NCBI RefSeq assembly: GCF_036014015.1
Contig: NZ_CP107905.1
Location: forward strand, 2,666,001-2,730,000
Length of the DNA stretch: 64,000 nucleotides
Reading direction: 5' to 3'
Origin: Streptomyces sp. NBC_00457
Lineage (GTDB): Bacteria > Actinomycetota > Actinomycetes > Streptomycetales > Streptomycetaceae
Both the position numbers and the translations under genes were made by a program. Position 1 is the first letter of the stretch. Every line of letters starts with the position of its first letter. Shown here piece by piece: positions 25,801-32,997 of the stretch. The notes under the pieces are model-generated. The model was not told the origin of the DNA. It did not search any database and saw only the letters and a list, made by a program, of their open reading frames with translations.

Positions 25801-26176
25801 CGCACCACATCAGGGCGTTCTGGTAGGCGGCGGCAGAGTCGGCGACGGCCTGGCTCTGGAAGTTGGTGGGGCCGCGGCCCCAGGAGGTGATCTGGCCGGT
25901 GTTCTGGATCGAGTACGTCGACTGCGAGCGGGCGTGGGCCGCGAAGGCGAGGTAGCCGTCGTGGACGGGCGACTCCTTCGCGGCGACCGCGGCCTTCATC
26001 CGCGCCAGATCGGCGGCGCTGTGCAGCAAGCCGGGGTGGGTGAAGGAGCCGGCAGCGGTCTTCTTCCCGGCCGCCCGGGCCGTGCCGGGCGCGAGCAGCC
26101 CGCTCGCGCCCGCCACCAGCAGCAGGGCGGCCGTGCCACCGAGGAAGCCCCGGCGGCTCGGGGCGGGAGTCGTCAT
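22841..26176 (-). CDS. Large multidomain secreted lyase with FnIII and lectin-like modules
   Basis: 1111 aa. Tat signal (PSRRGFLGGTAALLLV to ARA); alginate-lyase-fold domain ~40-400, paralogous to the next gene (FTHPGLLHSAADLARM, GQESGRDQGHE); FnIII ~405-490; a concanavalin/DUF1349-like beta-sandwich ~500-700; FnIII ~710-800; a putative-Ig segment (RASHEPIRFGADALPDGL, TGLVSGTPTESGEF) ~810-890; and a second beta-sandwich to the end. The two beta-sandwiches probably bind carbohydrate. The real start is the ATG at 26176, overlapping the GH28 stop by 4 nt (ATGA). Likely cleaves uronate-rich polysaccharides at the cell exterior. Confidence 0.85.
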   Translation of the reverse strand: MTTPAPSRRGFLGGTAALLLVAGASGLLAPGTARAAGKKTAAGSFTHPGLLHSAADLARMKAAVAAKESPVHDGYLAFAAHARSQSTYSIQNTGQITSWGRGPTNFQSQAVADSAAAYQNALMWCVTGDRAHADKARDILNAWSASLTMITGADGPLGAGLQVFKFVNAAELLRHSGYDGWTDADIARCERSFLDVWYPAISGYMLYANGNWDLTALQSILAIGVFCEERTLFEDALRFAAAGAGNGSVRNRVVADTGQGQESGRDQGHEQLAVGLMGDAAQVAWNQGVDLWAFDDHRILANAEYAARYNLGGDVPFTPDLDRTGKYIKTTVSDRVRGNIPPIYEMYYAHYAGVRGLDTPYTEAAVFRGTGGARVVEGSNDDLPSFGTFTYAGTRAPAPTVPTAPAGVTATGHDRGVTLAWLPSAWATSYTVRRASSPEGPYEEIASAVDGTLHTDDGVRPGRTYHYTVTATNSQGSSGDSASTSATAGLPAPWSTHDIGPVKIPGSAAFDGERFVLEASGTADTYRSVHLPLPGDGTITARIVFPLSSQYAKIGVTLRDSLDADAAHASMLIQGLPLHTWSGVWSVRPKTGAAVSGTGSTPVPPTQQQAITVNAAFPISDLGSLPESATPLQAPYVEGAGDGYRLRAPYWVRVTRRGRRCTGAISPDGIRWTEVGSTQVELGRTAAAGLVLTSCLGVDEEYAETGTGAFDNVTVLSASAGEVWSVPRPARRATGLKASTGADAVELTWTDPDLSARYKVLRSTGAEGPFETIATGIGPVGFGTRVRYADATGTPGTTYHYVVAKTNCAGRGPLSEPVSAPMPTPGVPQLASTTEAFGNKGIPFHHLLRASHEPIRFGADALPDGLRLDRRTGLVSGTPTESGEFRVTTTAANASGTGTGTLTLTVGTPPPAPWTYGDLGDPVLDERAFGTLGVVAIRTPGSTSYHDGTFTVRGAGVDLTVNNQGMTGQFVRRPVTGDCEITARLVSRTGASADRVGLLMAKSLSPFDQAAGAIVTGGTTAQLMLRTTVAGRSAFTGNGAAALPSLLRLKRVGTAFTAALSTDDGATWTTLATGEIPGFGDAPYHVGLVVCSRDQLARCTTEFDEVSITPM

Positions 26177-27705
26177 GACGCGGCGGCCGCCTCTGCCTCG
26201 GCGGTGGTGAGGAACTTGAGGTTCGTCACGTGCTCGTTGACGAACATGGGCACGCCGTCCGCGGCCAGATACCATGCCGGCTTGCCCGTGCTGTCGGCGA
26301 TCACCCTGCCGTTGACGCGGAGGTTCTCGAAGGTGACGTCCTTGATCGCGTGCTCCGCGTCGAGGCCGGCGATGATCGAGAGGTCGGCGTTCTTGCCGTT
26401 GTAGGTGAGGTCCTTGATGTAGACGGACTCGATGCCGCTGCCTGCCGAGGTGTTGTACTTCGGGTTGTACTCGACCCGCATGTGGATGAGCTGGCCCCAG
26501 CGGAAGTCCTCCACGCGGATGTCGTCGAACCTGACGTCCCGGACGATGTTGCTGTCGCCGACCATGAAGGCGATGGCGCCCTGGTACGTCACCTGCGGCT
26601 CGCGGTGGTCGAGGATGTCGATGTTCTCGTAGCGCAGGTTCTCCAGCACCTCGGGGGTGTCGGTGTTGCCGTGCACGCCGATGTTGATCGGGTGGGCGAC
26701 GTCGGCCCAGAGGGAGCAGTTCTTGACGGTGATGTTGCGGGTGTCGCCGTAGAAGTCCCAGCGGTGGGTGTAGAGGGCGACGCAGTCGTCGGAGGTGCGC
26801 AGGAAGCAGCCGTCGATCGTGACGTTCTCGGAGCAGTAGAGCTGGATGCCGTCACCCCAGCCCTGGTGACTGAAGGCACGCAGATTCCTGATGGTGAGGT
26901 TCTTGGACTCGGCGACCCTGATGTTCTCGTACCGGGGGTTGAGGATCGTGACGCCGTCGATCGTGACGTTCTCGCACTTGCGGACGAAGACAGCGCCGCC
27001 GGTCGTGTCGTAGACCACGCCGCGGCCGATCAGCCGGGCGTTCTCCACGTTCTCGAAGATCACGGCGGAGGTGAGGACGGCGCCCGCGGCCAGGTAGACG
27101 GCCGTGCCGTCGGGCACCTTCAGCGTCCGGTCGGGGTGGGTGTGCAGACCGGGCCCGAAGTACATGACCTTCTTGTCGCCCTCGGTGGGCACGTTCTGCT
27201 CGATCGGGTTCGCGAACAGGTGCAGGCAGTCGAAGATCTTGTCGTCGATCTGGACGACGAGATTGCGGGGCCGGTCCAGGGTGAAGCGCGCGGTGCTGCC
27301 GAGCACCTCGGGCTTGATGCCGTACGAGTCCGGGCGGATACGGACCTTCTCGCCGCCGCCCGGGTTGTACGTGACCTCGACCTCGACCGTGCCGGAGAAG
27401 TCGAAGGCGGCCCAGGAGGAGTTCTGGGCCCTGTTGCTGCCGGTGTTCGCGTCGATCAGCGCGAGCTTGGCGAGGTAGACGCCGAGCTTCTGCCAAGTGC
27501 CGCCCAGCGTCCGGACCTTGACGGTGAAGGAGTTGTTGACAGGCACCTTCGGAAGCGTCGGGTGGATGACCACGCTGTCGCCGGCGGTTCCGGTCTCCTC
27601 GGCTACGGCGGCCTGGGCGGTGCCCGCGATGCTGCTCGCCAAGCCGGCGGCGGCGATGACACCGGCGGCCTGGAGGGTGGTCCGGCGTGACAAGGGCGCG
27701 TTCAT
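26173..27705 (-). CDS. Secreted GH28 pectinase (polygalacturonase family)
   Basis: 510 aa. Tat signal (LSRRTTLQAAGVIAAAG to AQA), an N-terminal beta domain of ~130 residues, then a right-handed parallel beta-helix with serial repeats (NVTIDGVTILN, NLTIRNLRAFSH, NVTIDGCFLRTSDD). The GH28 acidic cluster is recognisable as WGDGIQLY and TSDDCVALY, and the GHG-like turn is IGVHGN; the canonical NTD is not seen, so it may be an exo-enzyme or act on rhamnogalacturonan or xylogalacturonan. AAGGAG lies six nt before the ATG at 27705. It follows permease B by 45 nt and overlaps the large lyase by 4 nt. Confidence 0.87.
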   Translation of the reverse strand: MNAPLSRRTTLQAAGVIAAAGLASSIAGTAQAAVAEETGTAGDSVVIHPTLPKVPVNNSFTVKVRTLGGTWQKLGVYLAKLALIDANTGSNRAQNSSWAAFDFSGTVEVEVTYNPGGGEKVRIRPDSYGIKPEVLGSTARFTLDRPRNLVVQIDDKIFDCLHLFANPIEQNVPTEGDKKVMYFGPGLHTHPDRTLKVPDGTAVYLAAGAVLTSAVIFENVENARLIGRGVVYDTTGGAVFVRKCENVTIDGVTILNPRYENIRVAESKNLTIRNLRAFSHQGWGDGIQLYCSENVTIDGCFLRTSDDCVALYTHRWDFYGDTRNITVKNCSLWADVAHPINIGVHGNTDTPEVLENLRYENIDILDHREPQVTYQGAIAFMVGDSNIVRDVRFDDIRVEDFRWGQLIHMRVEYNPKYNTSAGSGIESVYIKDLTYNGKNADLSIIAGLDAEHAIKDVTFENLRVNGRVIADSTGKPAWYLAADGVPMFVNEHVTNLKFLTTAEAEAAAAS

Positions 27706-27750
27706 GCGTAACTCCTTGCAAAAGGTTCGGTAAGAGGGGCTACTTGAGAG

Positions 27751-28596
27751 CTACTTGAGACCGGTGGTGGACATCCCGGCGACGAAGCCGCGCTGGGCGA
27801 CGAGGAAGATCAGCAGGATGGGGACGACGTACATCACGGAGCCCGCGGCAAGGAGGTTGTTGACCGGCAACCCGCCGTCCGTGACATAGGAGGTCATGAT
27901 GGCGACGGAGAGCGTGGTCCTGTCGCTGGACAGGAGCAGCATCGGAGCAATGAAGTCGCCCCAGCTCCAGGTGAAGGCGATCACGAAGCTCGCGGACAGG
28001 ACCGGCCAGGACTGCGGCAGGAAGATCCGCCAGAAGATCCCGGCGTAACCGACGCCGTCGACGATCGCGGCCTCCTCCAGTTCCTTCGGCATCCCGGCGA
28101 AGAACTGCCGGAAGAGGAAGACCAGATACGGAGCGGCCGACAGCCCCCACAGCACCCACGGCCAGTAGGTGTCGACCATGCCGACCTTCGCGAAGATGAG
28201 GTACGTCGGGAAGAGCGTGATCATCTGCGGCAGCATCATCGAGCCGAGCAGCACGCCGAACAGGACCTTCTTGCCCGGAGCGTTCAGGCGGGCGAAGCCG
28301 AAGCCGACCCAGGCGGAGCTCAGGGTGACGAGGGTGGCGTAGATCAGGGAGATGATGAGGGAATTGCGGGCGTAGCCGAGGAAGTCGATGGCGGTGAAGG
28401 CATCGGCGAAGTTGTGCCACTGGAAGTTCTCGGGCAGCCAGCGCACCGGGGAGGCCGCCAGTTCGGGCGTGGTCTTCAGACCGGTGATGACCAGCCAGCC
28501 GAAGGGGCCGAGCATCAGGCCGGTGACCACGACGAGCACGGTGTAGAGGACGAGACGGGACGTGCGTACCTTGGGGGTCACGGTGGTGGCGGTCAC
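27751..28596 (-). CDS. Carbohydrate ABC transporter permease B (CUT1)
   Basis: 281 aa, six predicted transmembrane helices, MalG-like. The cytoplasmic coupling loop reads ELEEAAIVDGVGYAGIFWR (EAA motif). It pairs with permease A and the lipoprotein to import oligosaccharides. Start is the GTG at 28596 (VTATTVTPK), overlapping the permease A stop by 4 nt; the longer frame upstream is a shadow. No ATPase gene is nearby, so a shared MsiK-type ATPase is probably used. Confidence 0.9.
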   Translation of the reverse strand: MTATTVTPKVRTSRLVLYTVLVVVTGLMLGPFGWLVITGLKTTPELAASPVRWLPENFQWHNFADAFTAIDFLGYARNSLIISLIYATLVTLSSAWVGFGFARLNAPGKKVLFGVLLGSMMLPQMITLFPTYLIFAKVGMVDTYWPWVLWGLSAAPYLVFLFRQFFAGMPKELEEAAIVDGVGYAGIFWRIFLPQSWPVLSASFVIAFTWSWGDFIAPMLLLSSDRTTLSVAIMTSYVTDGGLPVNNLLAAGSVMYVVPILLIFLVAQRGFVAGMSTTGLK

Positions 28597-29591
28597 TTCT
28601 TCGCCTCCGGGTCGACGTTGTAGAACACCACACCGGACGTGAACTTGAAGATCAGGCCGGTCGCGATGAGGATCAGGACGAAGAGCACCCACAGGAGCGC
28701 GGAGGCGTAGCCGTAACGGCCGAGCGCGAAGTACTGCGCGAACACGTGCATCATGTACATGTAGTTGGACTGCGGGATCGAAGTGACCCCCGCCGGGGTG
28801 GCGTTGGCGGCGAGCAGCATCGGCATGATGGTCTGCACCGAGGCGATCATCCCGGTCACGGCCTGGAAGAGCAGGACCGGCGAGAGCAGCGGCACGGTGA
28901 CGCTGCGGAAGGTACGCCAGGCGCTCGCGCCGTCGATCCGGGCCGCCTCGTGGAGTTCGCGGGGTACGTCCTGGAGCCCGGCCAGCGAGATGATCATGAT
29001 GTTTCCGGCTGCCCACAGGACCGTCATCAGGATCACGTAGCGGGCGTACGGGTCGTCGAGCCAGGCGATGGCGTCGATGCCGAAGATGTTGAGGACGCCG
29101 TTGGTGGCGCCGGAGTCCCGGTTGAAGAGCTGCTTGAAGATGAGGCCGGCACCCACCGGCGGCACCACGGCCGGCAGGTAGAGCAGGGTGCGCCACAGGC
29201 CGCGCGCCTTGAGCGGCCGGTTGACCAGGACCGCGAGCCCCATTCCGGCGATGATCGACAGCGGTACCGAGGTGATGGCGAACAGACCGGCGCGCCCCAG
29301 GGCGTCCCAGGTCACCGGGTCGGAGAGCAGCTCCTCGTAGTTGCCGAGGCCGACGTAGCGCCAGTTGGGGGAGATGCCGTCGAAGGTGGTGAAGCTCAGC
29401 CACAGCGCGTACGCCATCGGGCCGATGGTCAGCAGCAGGAAGCCGATGATCCAGGGCGAGGTGAACATGTAGAACGCCCGGTGCCGACGGGCGGTCATGG
29501 AGGTGCGGGGCGCGTCGCCGGAGCGTACGGCGCCGGTGCGTGTGACGGCCTTGGGCAGCTCCGCGACTTCTGGTATCTCGCCGACTGTCAT
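28593..29591 (-). CDS. Carbohydrate ABC transporter permease A (CUT1)
   Basis: 332 aa, MalF-like, with a ~40-residue cytoplasmic N-terminus and six transmembrane segments. The EAA loop is PRELHEAARIDGASAWRTF. The start ATG at 29591 overlaps the stop of the substrate-binding protein gene by 4 nt (ATGA). Part of the operon SBP - permease A - permease B - GH28 - large lyase - small lyase, which links uptake to extracellular depolymerisation. Confidence 0.91.
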   Translation of the reverse strand: MTVGEIPEVAELPKAVTRTGAVRSGDAPRTSMTARRHRAFYMFTSPWIIGFLLLTIGPMAYALWLSFTTFDGISPNWRYVGLGNYEELLSDPVTWDALGRAGLFAITSVPLSIIAGMGLAVLVNRPLKARGLWRTLLYLPAVVPPVGAGLIFKQLFNRDSGATNGVLNIFGIDAIAWLDDPYARYVILMTVLWAAGNIMIISLAGLQDVPRELHEAARIDGASAWRTFRSVTVPLLSPVLLFQAVTGMIASVQTIMPMLLAANATPAGVTSIPQSNYMYMMHVFAQYFALGRYGYASALLWVLFVLILIATGLIFKFTSGVVFYNVDPEAKK

Positions 29592-30934
29592 CCCACCTGC
29601 TCCTTACCGCGCTTCAGCTGCTCGTTGAGGGCCGAGTTGAGGCGTCCCGCCAGGCGATCGACGGAGATCTGGCCGTTCATCGCGGCCGGCATGACCTGGT
29701 TGATCAGGGCTTCGAAGGCGTCCCACTTGGCGTAGGGGGTGAAAGGAGTCACCGAGAAGTGCTCCAACTCGGCCTGCTGCACCTTGAGGACCCGCTTCTG
29801 GTAGTCCTTCTGCGGCATCAGCGGGCGCAGCGACTTGAGCGTCGGTATCCCCCAGCCGCCCTCCGCGCGCGCCTTGGCCGGCGCTTCGCCGAAGAACCAC
29901 TCGAAGACCCGCCAGGCGGCGTCCTTGTTCCGTGCCCTCTTCGGCATCCACAGGCCGGTGCCGGCCTGGCAGGAGCTGAGCCGTGGGCCGCCCTCGAAGA
30001 CGGGTGCGGGGGCGAGGCGGGAGATCTTCGCGATCTTCGGGTCTGCGTTGATCATGCCGCCGAGCCAGTAGCCGCTGCCGGACATGGCCATGCGGTTCGC
30101 GACGTACGTGGGACCGTCCCAGGTGTCGGGGTTGGGCTGGATGAGACTCGGCCCGACCCTGGTCTTGGCGTACTCCACGTACCAGGTCAGGGCCTTGCGG
30201 GCCTCGGGGGTGGTGAAGTCGACCCGGCTGAAGTCCGCGGAGAAGAGGCTGCCTCCGGCGGTGGCCGTCAGGCTCGTCAGGAGGCCGGTGAGGTTCACGC
30301 CGTTGTAGCTGCCGCCGTACACGGTCGTCTGGCCGTTCTTGCGCTGGACCAGGCGCTTGGCATTCTCCAGCCATTCCTCGTACGTGATCGGATCGGTCTC
30401 GGAGGGGTGGTCGACGCCCCTCTTGTCGAAGAGCGCGGTGTTGTACCAGAACATCGAGTCCTGGGAGAAGTCCTTCGCCATGCCGTAGCGGGGGCCCTTG
30501 CCCTGGGTCGTGCCGTCGTACCGCCACACGTCATTGGCCGGGTCCAGGTCGTCGGTCCTGAGGATGGTCGACTTGGCGAAGTACGGGTCCAGGTCCTCTG
30601 CCACACCCCGGGCGGCGAAGTACGGCGCGTCCAGGGCGCCGAGGCCGCGGACGAGGTCCGGCGGATTGCCGTTGGTGAGCATCGCGATCAGCCGGGTGAT
30701 GTCGTCCTGCACCACGGTGATCCTGACGCCGAGTTCCTTCTGGGCCTGCTGGATCAGCTCCGGGGAGATGTCGTCGAGTTTGACCATCATCGTGATGCTC
30801 TCGCCGCCGCCGAGTGCGGCTCCCGCGGTCGACAGGGCACAGCCGCTGAGGGCCGCCGATCCGGCCGCGGCACCTCCTGCGGACAGGGCGAGGAATCGGC
30901 GGCGGCTCAGGGAGGCACCGGGGCGTGGGTGCAT
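29588..30934 (-). CDS. Oligosaccharide-binding lipoprotein (CUT1)
   Basis: 448 aa extracellular solute-binding protein, family 1. The leader carries an SRRRFLALSAGG Tat motif and a lipobox LSGC, so a Tat-exported lipoprotein. The mature part has typical landmarks (TNGNPPDLVRGLGALDAPYF, MFWYNTALFDKRGV, ITYEEWLENAKRL, MPKRARNKDAAWRVFEWFFG). Ligand is inferred to be a pectin or uronate oligosaccharide because GH28 and lyases are co-transcribed. The start at 30934 has GAGAGGTGG upstream. First gene of the operon; LacI operators lie 58-120 nt upstream. Confidence 0.9.
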   Translation of the reverse strand: MHPRPGASLSRRRFLALSAGGAAAGSAALSGCALSTAGAALGGGESITMMVKLDDISPELIQQAQKELGVRITVVQDDITRLIAMLTNGNPPDLVRGLGALDAPYFAARGVAEDLDPYFAKSTILRTDDLDPANDVWRYDGTTQGKGPRYGMAKDFSQDSMFWYNTALFDKRGVDHPSETDPITYEEWLENAKRLVQRKNGQTTVYGGSYNGVNLTGLLTSLTATAGGSLFSADFSRVDFTTPEARKALTWYVEYAKTRVGPSLIQPNPDTWDGPTYVANRMAMSGSGYWLGGMINADPKIAKISRLAPAPVFEGGPRLSSCQAGTGLWMPKRARNKDAAWRVFEWFFGEAPAKARAEGGWGIPTLKSLRPLMPQKDYQKRVLKVQQAELEHFSVTPFTPYAKWDAFEALINQVMPAAMNGQISVDRLAGRLNSALNEQLKRGKEQVG

Positions 30935-30991
30935 GGGCGCACCACCTCTCACGGGGGATCTGGCCGGACAAGCGGGTGGACAACCGGGTTG

Positions 30992-31005
30992 GACAACCGG
31001 TTGTC
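30992..31005. promoter_or_regulatory. LacI operator, perfect 14-bp palindrome
   Basis: GACAACCGGTTGTC is fully self-complementary and lies ~58 nt upstream of the ABC-operon start codon, downstream of the candidate -35, where a repressor would block transcription. It shares the AACCGGTT core with sites 18758-18774 and 31191-31207. Confidence 0.7.
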
Positions 31006-31190
31006 GGGCAGTGGGGCAGAGCTTCTTCCTGCGCGGATACCGCGTCAAGACTCTGGGCGAACTTTCGAAAAGACTGAGTAACCTGGGCGACATGAGGTGG
31101 GGGGCGGGAGGGGCACTCCGAAGGACGGCTTGATCATCGTCGCCTGCGGGGCGTGGGCGGGGCGCGTGCGGGTGATCTCCGTGGAGGTTC

Positions 31191-31207
31191 CGGGAACCGG
31201 TTGCCGC
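31191..31207. promoter_or_regulatory. LacI operator identical to the site before LacI gene 1
   Basis: CGGGAACCGGTTGCCGC is identical over 17 nt to 18758-18774. It overlaps a further dyad, GGTTCC-G-GGAACC (starting at ~31187). It sits ~257 nt from the ABC start and ~205 nt from the dehydrogenase start, so it may serve either side or support looping. Confidence 0.65.
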
Positions 31208-31335
31208 GAGCGGGTTCCGGTGCGGAAAATGGAGTAACCGATTTCTGCGTTTCTGCCGCCTCGTCCTGTTCTGCATGCGTGTACGCCGCAGAAACGGCTT
31301 GGAGAGAGTGCGTATCCTCCAGTGCGTCCAACTGA

Positions 31336-31390
31336 TTGACCCGCCGTTCTCGGCAGATCTACCGTAGAAGGCGCTTTCTGAAAACGTTTC
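31336..31390 (+). promoter_or_regulatory. Promoter and LacI-type operators of the dehydrogenase gene
   Basis: TTGACC (31336-31341), an 18-nt spacer and TACCGT (31360-31365) form a SigA/HrdB-like promoter. Directly after it come AAGGCGCTTTC and GAAAACGTTTC (31380-31390), LacI-type dyads over the expected transcription start. Confidence 0.55.
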
Positions 31391-31411
31391 TATCAGCATG
31401 TCAGGAGAGTC

Positions 31412-32425
31412 ATGCCCAGCCCGCACCCGCCGAGGGCCGTGTTCGCGATGGATCCGGTGCACCTCCCCCTGCTTTTCCCTCCGCCGCTGATGGCCCGGCT
31501 GAAGCAGGCGTCCGACATCGACCCCGCCCTCGTCGTGCAGGACCTCACCGACCCAAGGACAGCCGGCGCCCTCACCCGGGCCGAGGTGCTGATCACCGGC
31601 TGGGGCTGCCCCCACCTGGACGCCGACGCCCTCGTGGCCGCGCCCGAACTGCGCACCGTCCTGCACGCGGCGGGCTCGGTCCGTTCGCTGATCGGTGACG
31701 CCCTGTGGAAGCACGGCGTCACCGTCTCCAGCGCGGTGACCGGCAACGCGCTGCCGGTCGCGGAGTACACGCTCGCGATGATCCTGCTCGCCGGGAAGGA
31801 CACGTTCACGCACCGCGAGCGCTTCCGCGCCACGCACACCTACCCGACCAACGAGGAGACCGCCTCCACCGGCAACGTCGGCCGCCGGATCGGCGTCATC
31901 GGCGCCTCGCGCGTGGGCAGACGGCTGCTGGAGCTGCTGCGGCCCTTCGACTTCACCGTGTTGCTGCACGACCCGTACGTCAGCCCCGCCGAGGCCGCCG
32001 AACTCGGGGCCCAGCTACTGTCGTTGGAGGACCTCCTGCGGCACAGCGACATCGTCAGCCTGCACGCCCCCGACATCCCCGAGACCTACCGGATGCTCGA
32101 CGGCGACCGGCTCGCCCTCATCCGGGACGGCGGCGTACTGATCAACACCTCGCGCGGCGCCCTGGTCGACCACGACGCACTCACCGACGAGCTGGTCTCC
32201 GGCCGGCTGCACGCGATCCTCGATGTCACGGAGCCAGAGCCGCTTCCGGCTGGATCGCCGCTGTACCGACTGCCCAACGTGTTCCTCACGCCGCACATCG
32301 CCGGGTCGCTCGGGAACGAGTTGGAGCGGCTGGGGCGGATTGTGGTGGAGGAGATGGAGAGGGTGGGTGGGGGGGATGCGTTGGTGCATGAGGTGCGGGT
32401 GGGGGATTTGGGGCGGGTGGCTTGA
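31412..32425 (+). CDS. D-isomer-specific 2-hydroxyacid dehydrogenase
   Basis: 337 aa, phosphoglycerate-dehydrogenase-like. NAD-binding region GRRIGVIGASRVGRRLLELL, and the catalytic triad Arg (NTSRGALVD), Glu (DVTEPEP) and His (LTPHIAGS) are all present. It would reduce a 2-keto acid or oxidise a D-2-hydroxyacid; in this locus the substrate could come from uronate or aldonate catabolism, but that is inference. The ATG at 31412 follows AGGAGAG. A LacI-regulated promoter precedes it. The 3' end and downstream DNA are extremely G-rich on the plus strand. Confidence 0.86.
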   Translation: MPSPHPPRAVFAMDPVHLPLLFPPPLMARLKQASDIDPALVVQDLTDPRTAGALTRAEVLITGWGCPHLDADALVAAPELRTVLHAAGSVRSLIGDALWKHGVTVSSAVTGNALPVAEYTLAMILLAGKDTFTHRERFRATHTYPTNEETASTGNVGRRIGVIGASRVGRRLLELLRPFDFTVLLHDPYVSPAEAAELGAQLLSLEDLLRHSDIVSLHAPDIPETYRMLDGDRLALIRDGGVLINTSRGALVDHDALTDELVSGRLHAILDVTEPEPLPAGSPLYRLPNVFLTPHIAGSLGNELERLGRIVVEEMERVGGGDALVHEVRVGDLGRVA

Positions 32426-32474
32426 GGGTGGGGGGTTGGGGGTGGGGGGTTGGGGGTGGGGGGTGCGGTCTTGC

Positions 32475-32706
32475 GGGGGCGGTGGATTGGCGCCGAGAAC
32501 CTTGCGGGGGGCGGTGCATTGGCGCCGAGAACCTTGCGGGGGCGGTGCGTTCCCGCCGAGACACCCTGCAGGCGGCGGCGCGATCACGCCGAGCAGCCTT
32601 GCAGGCGACGGCACCTTCACGCCGAGAGCCCTGCAGGCGACGGCACGATCACGCCGAGCAGCCTTGCAAGCGACGGCACCTTCACGCCGAGCAGCCTTGC
32701 AGCTGG
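32475..32706. repeat. Seven-copy 31-33-bp tandem repeat array
   Basis: The element CGCCGAG recurs at 32491, 32523, 32554, 32587, 32620, 32652 and 32685, i.e. spacings of 32, 31, 33, 33, 32 and 33 nt. The units at the right are best conserved: TCACGCCGAGCAGCCTTGC alternating with TTCACGCCGAGAGCCCTGC. Units drift leftwards. There are no unique spacers, so this is not CRISPR. Confidence 0.8.
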
Positions 32707-32748
32707 CGTGCCGAATATCTGGCTCGGTCGCCTCCGGGGGCGCTTAAT

Positions 32749-32816
32749 GCCGGTGTCGAGACGGCGATCGTGCTCGACGCTTCGCGCCTCCGCGCGTTCG
32801 CCGTCTCGACACCGGC
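32749..32816. repeat. Intergenic hairpin element with perfect 19-bp arms
   Basis: GCCGGTGTCGAGACGGCGA (32749-32767) and TCGCCGTCTCGACACCGGC (32798-32816) are perfect inverted repeats around a 30-nt GC-rich loop. Outside are GGGGGCGC and GCGCCCCC-like arms (about 32736 to 32825). I recall similar sequences in other Streptomyces intergenic regions; it may be a REP-like element or a terminator. Confidence 0.7.
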
Positions 32817-32997
32817 GCGCCCCCTGCGGCTCCCTCGCGGCCGGCGCGTGGGACCAGTGGGGGTTGGTGGGCCCTTGCCCGGGGTTGGGCGCAGGCTCAG
32901 TGGGCCGGAGTAGGCATGGGATACGGTTTCTGTACCGGTGTCTGGCAGGTGCTGGGCGTGGGTGGGACGGGGTTATGACGGTGAAGGAGCCGCAGGG

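Larger units (their letters stand above)
30935..31411. other. 477-nt divergent control region with LacI-type sites
   Basis: No gene. On the minus strand it holds a TTGACG -35-like hexamer (forward 31043-31048) for the ABC operon and repeated GGACAA half-sites around 30966-30996; on the plus strand it holds a promoter for the dehydrogenase gene. Palindromes GACAACCGGTTGTC, TTTCGAAA (31063-31070), GGGAACCGGTTGCC and GAAAACGTTTC are spread across it. It appears to be the regulatory hub of the pectin locus. Confidence 0.6.
32426..32997. other. 572-nt non-coding stretch dominated by repeats
   Basis: No credible gene. From left to right: a G-rich run with GGTTGGGGGTGGG repeats (32426-32470), a seven-unit 31-33-bp tandem array, a 68-nt hairpin element (32749-32816) inside imperfect outer arms, and the promoter region of LacI gene 2. 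Apparent ORFs here are translations of the repeats. Confidence 0.7.

Noticed and set aside
30935..31969. Upstream extension of the binding-protein frame to 793 aa
   Set aside because: Runs antisense through the operator region and the dehydrogenase gene; the Tat/lipobox signal starts at 30934.
32475..32706. Tandem 31-33-bp repeats resembling a CRISPR array
   Set aside because: The repeats are contiguous with no unique spacers, the units drift, and no cas genes are near.
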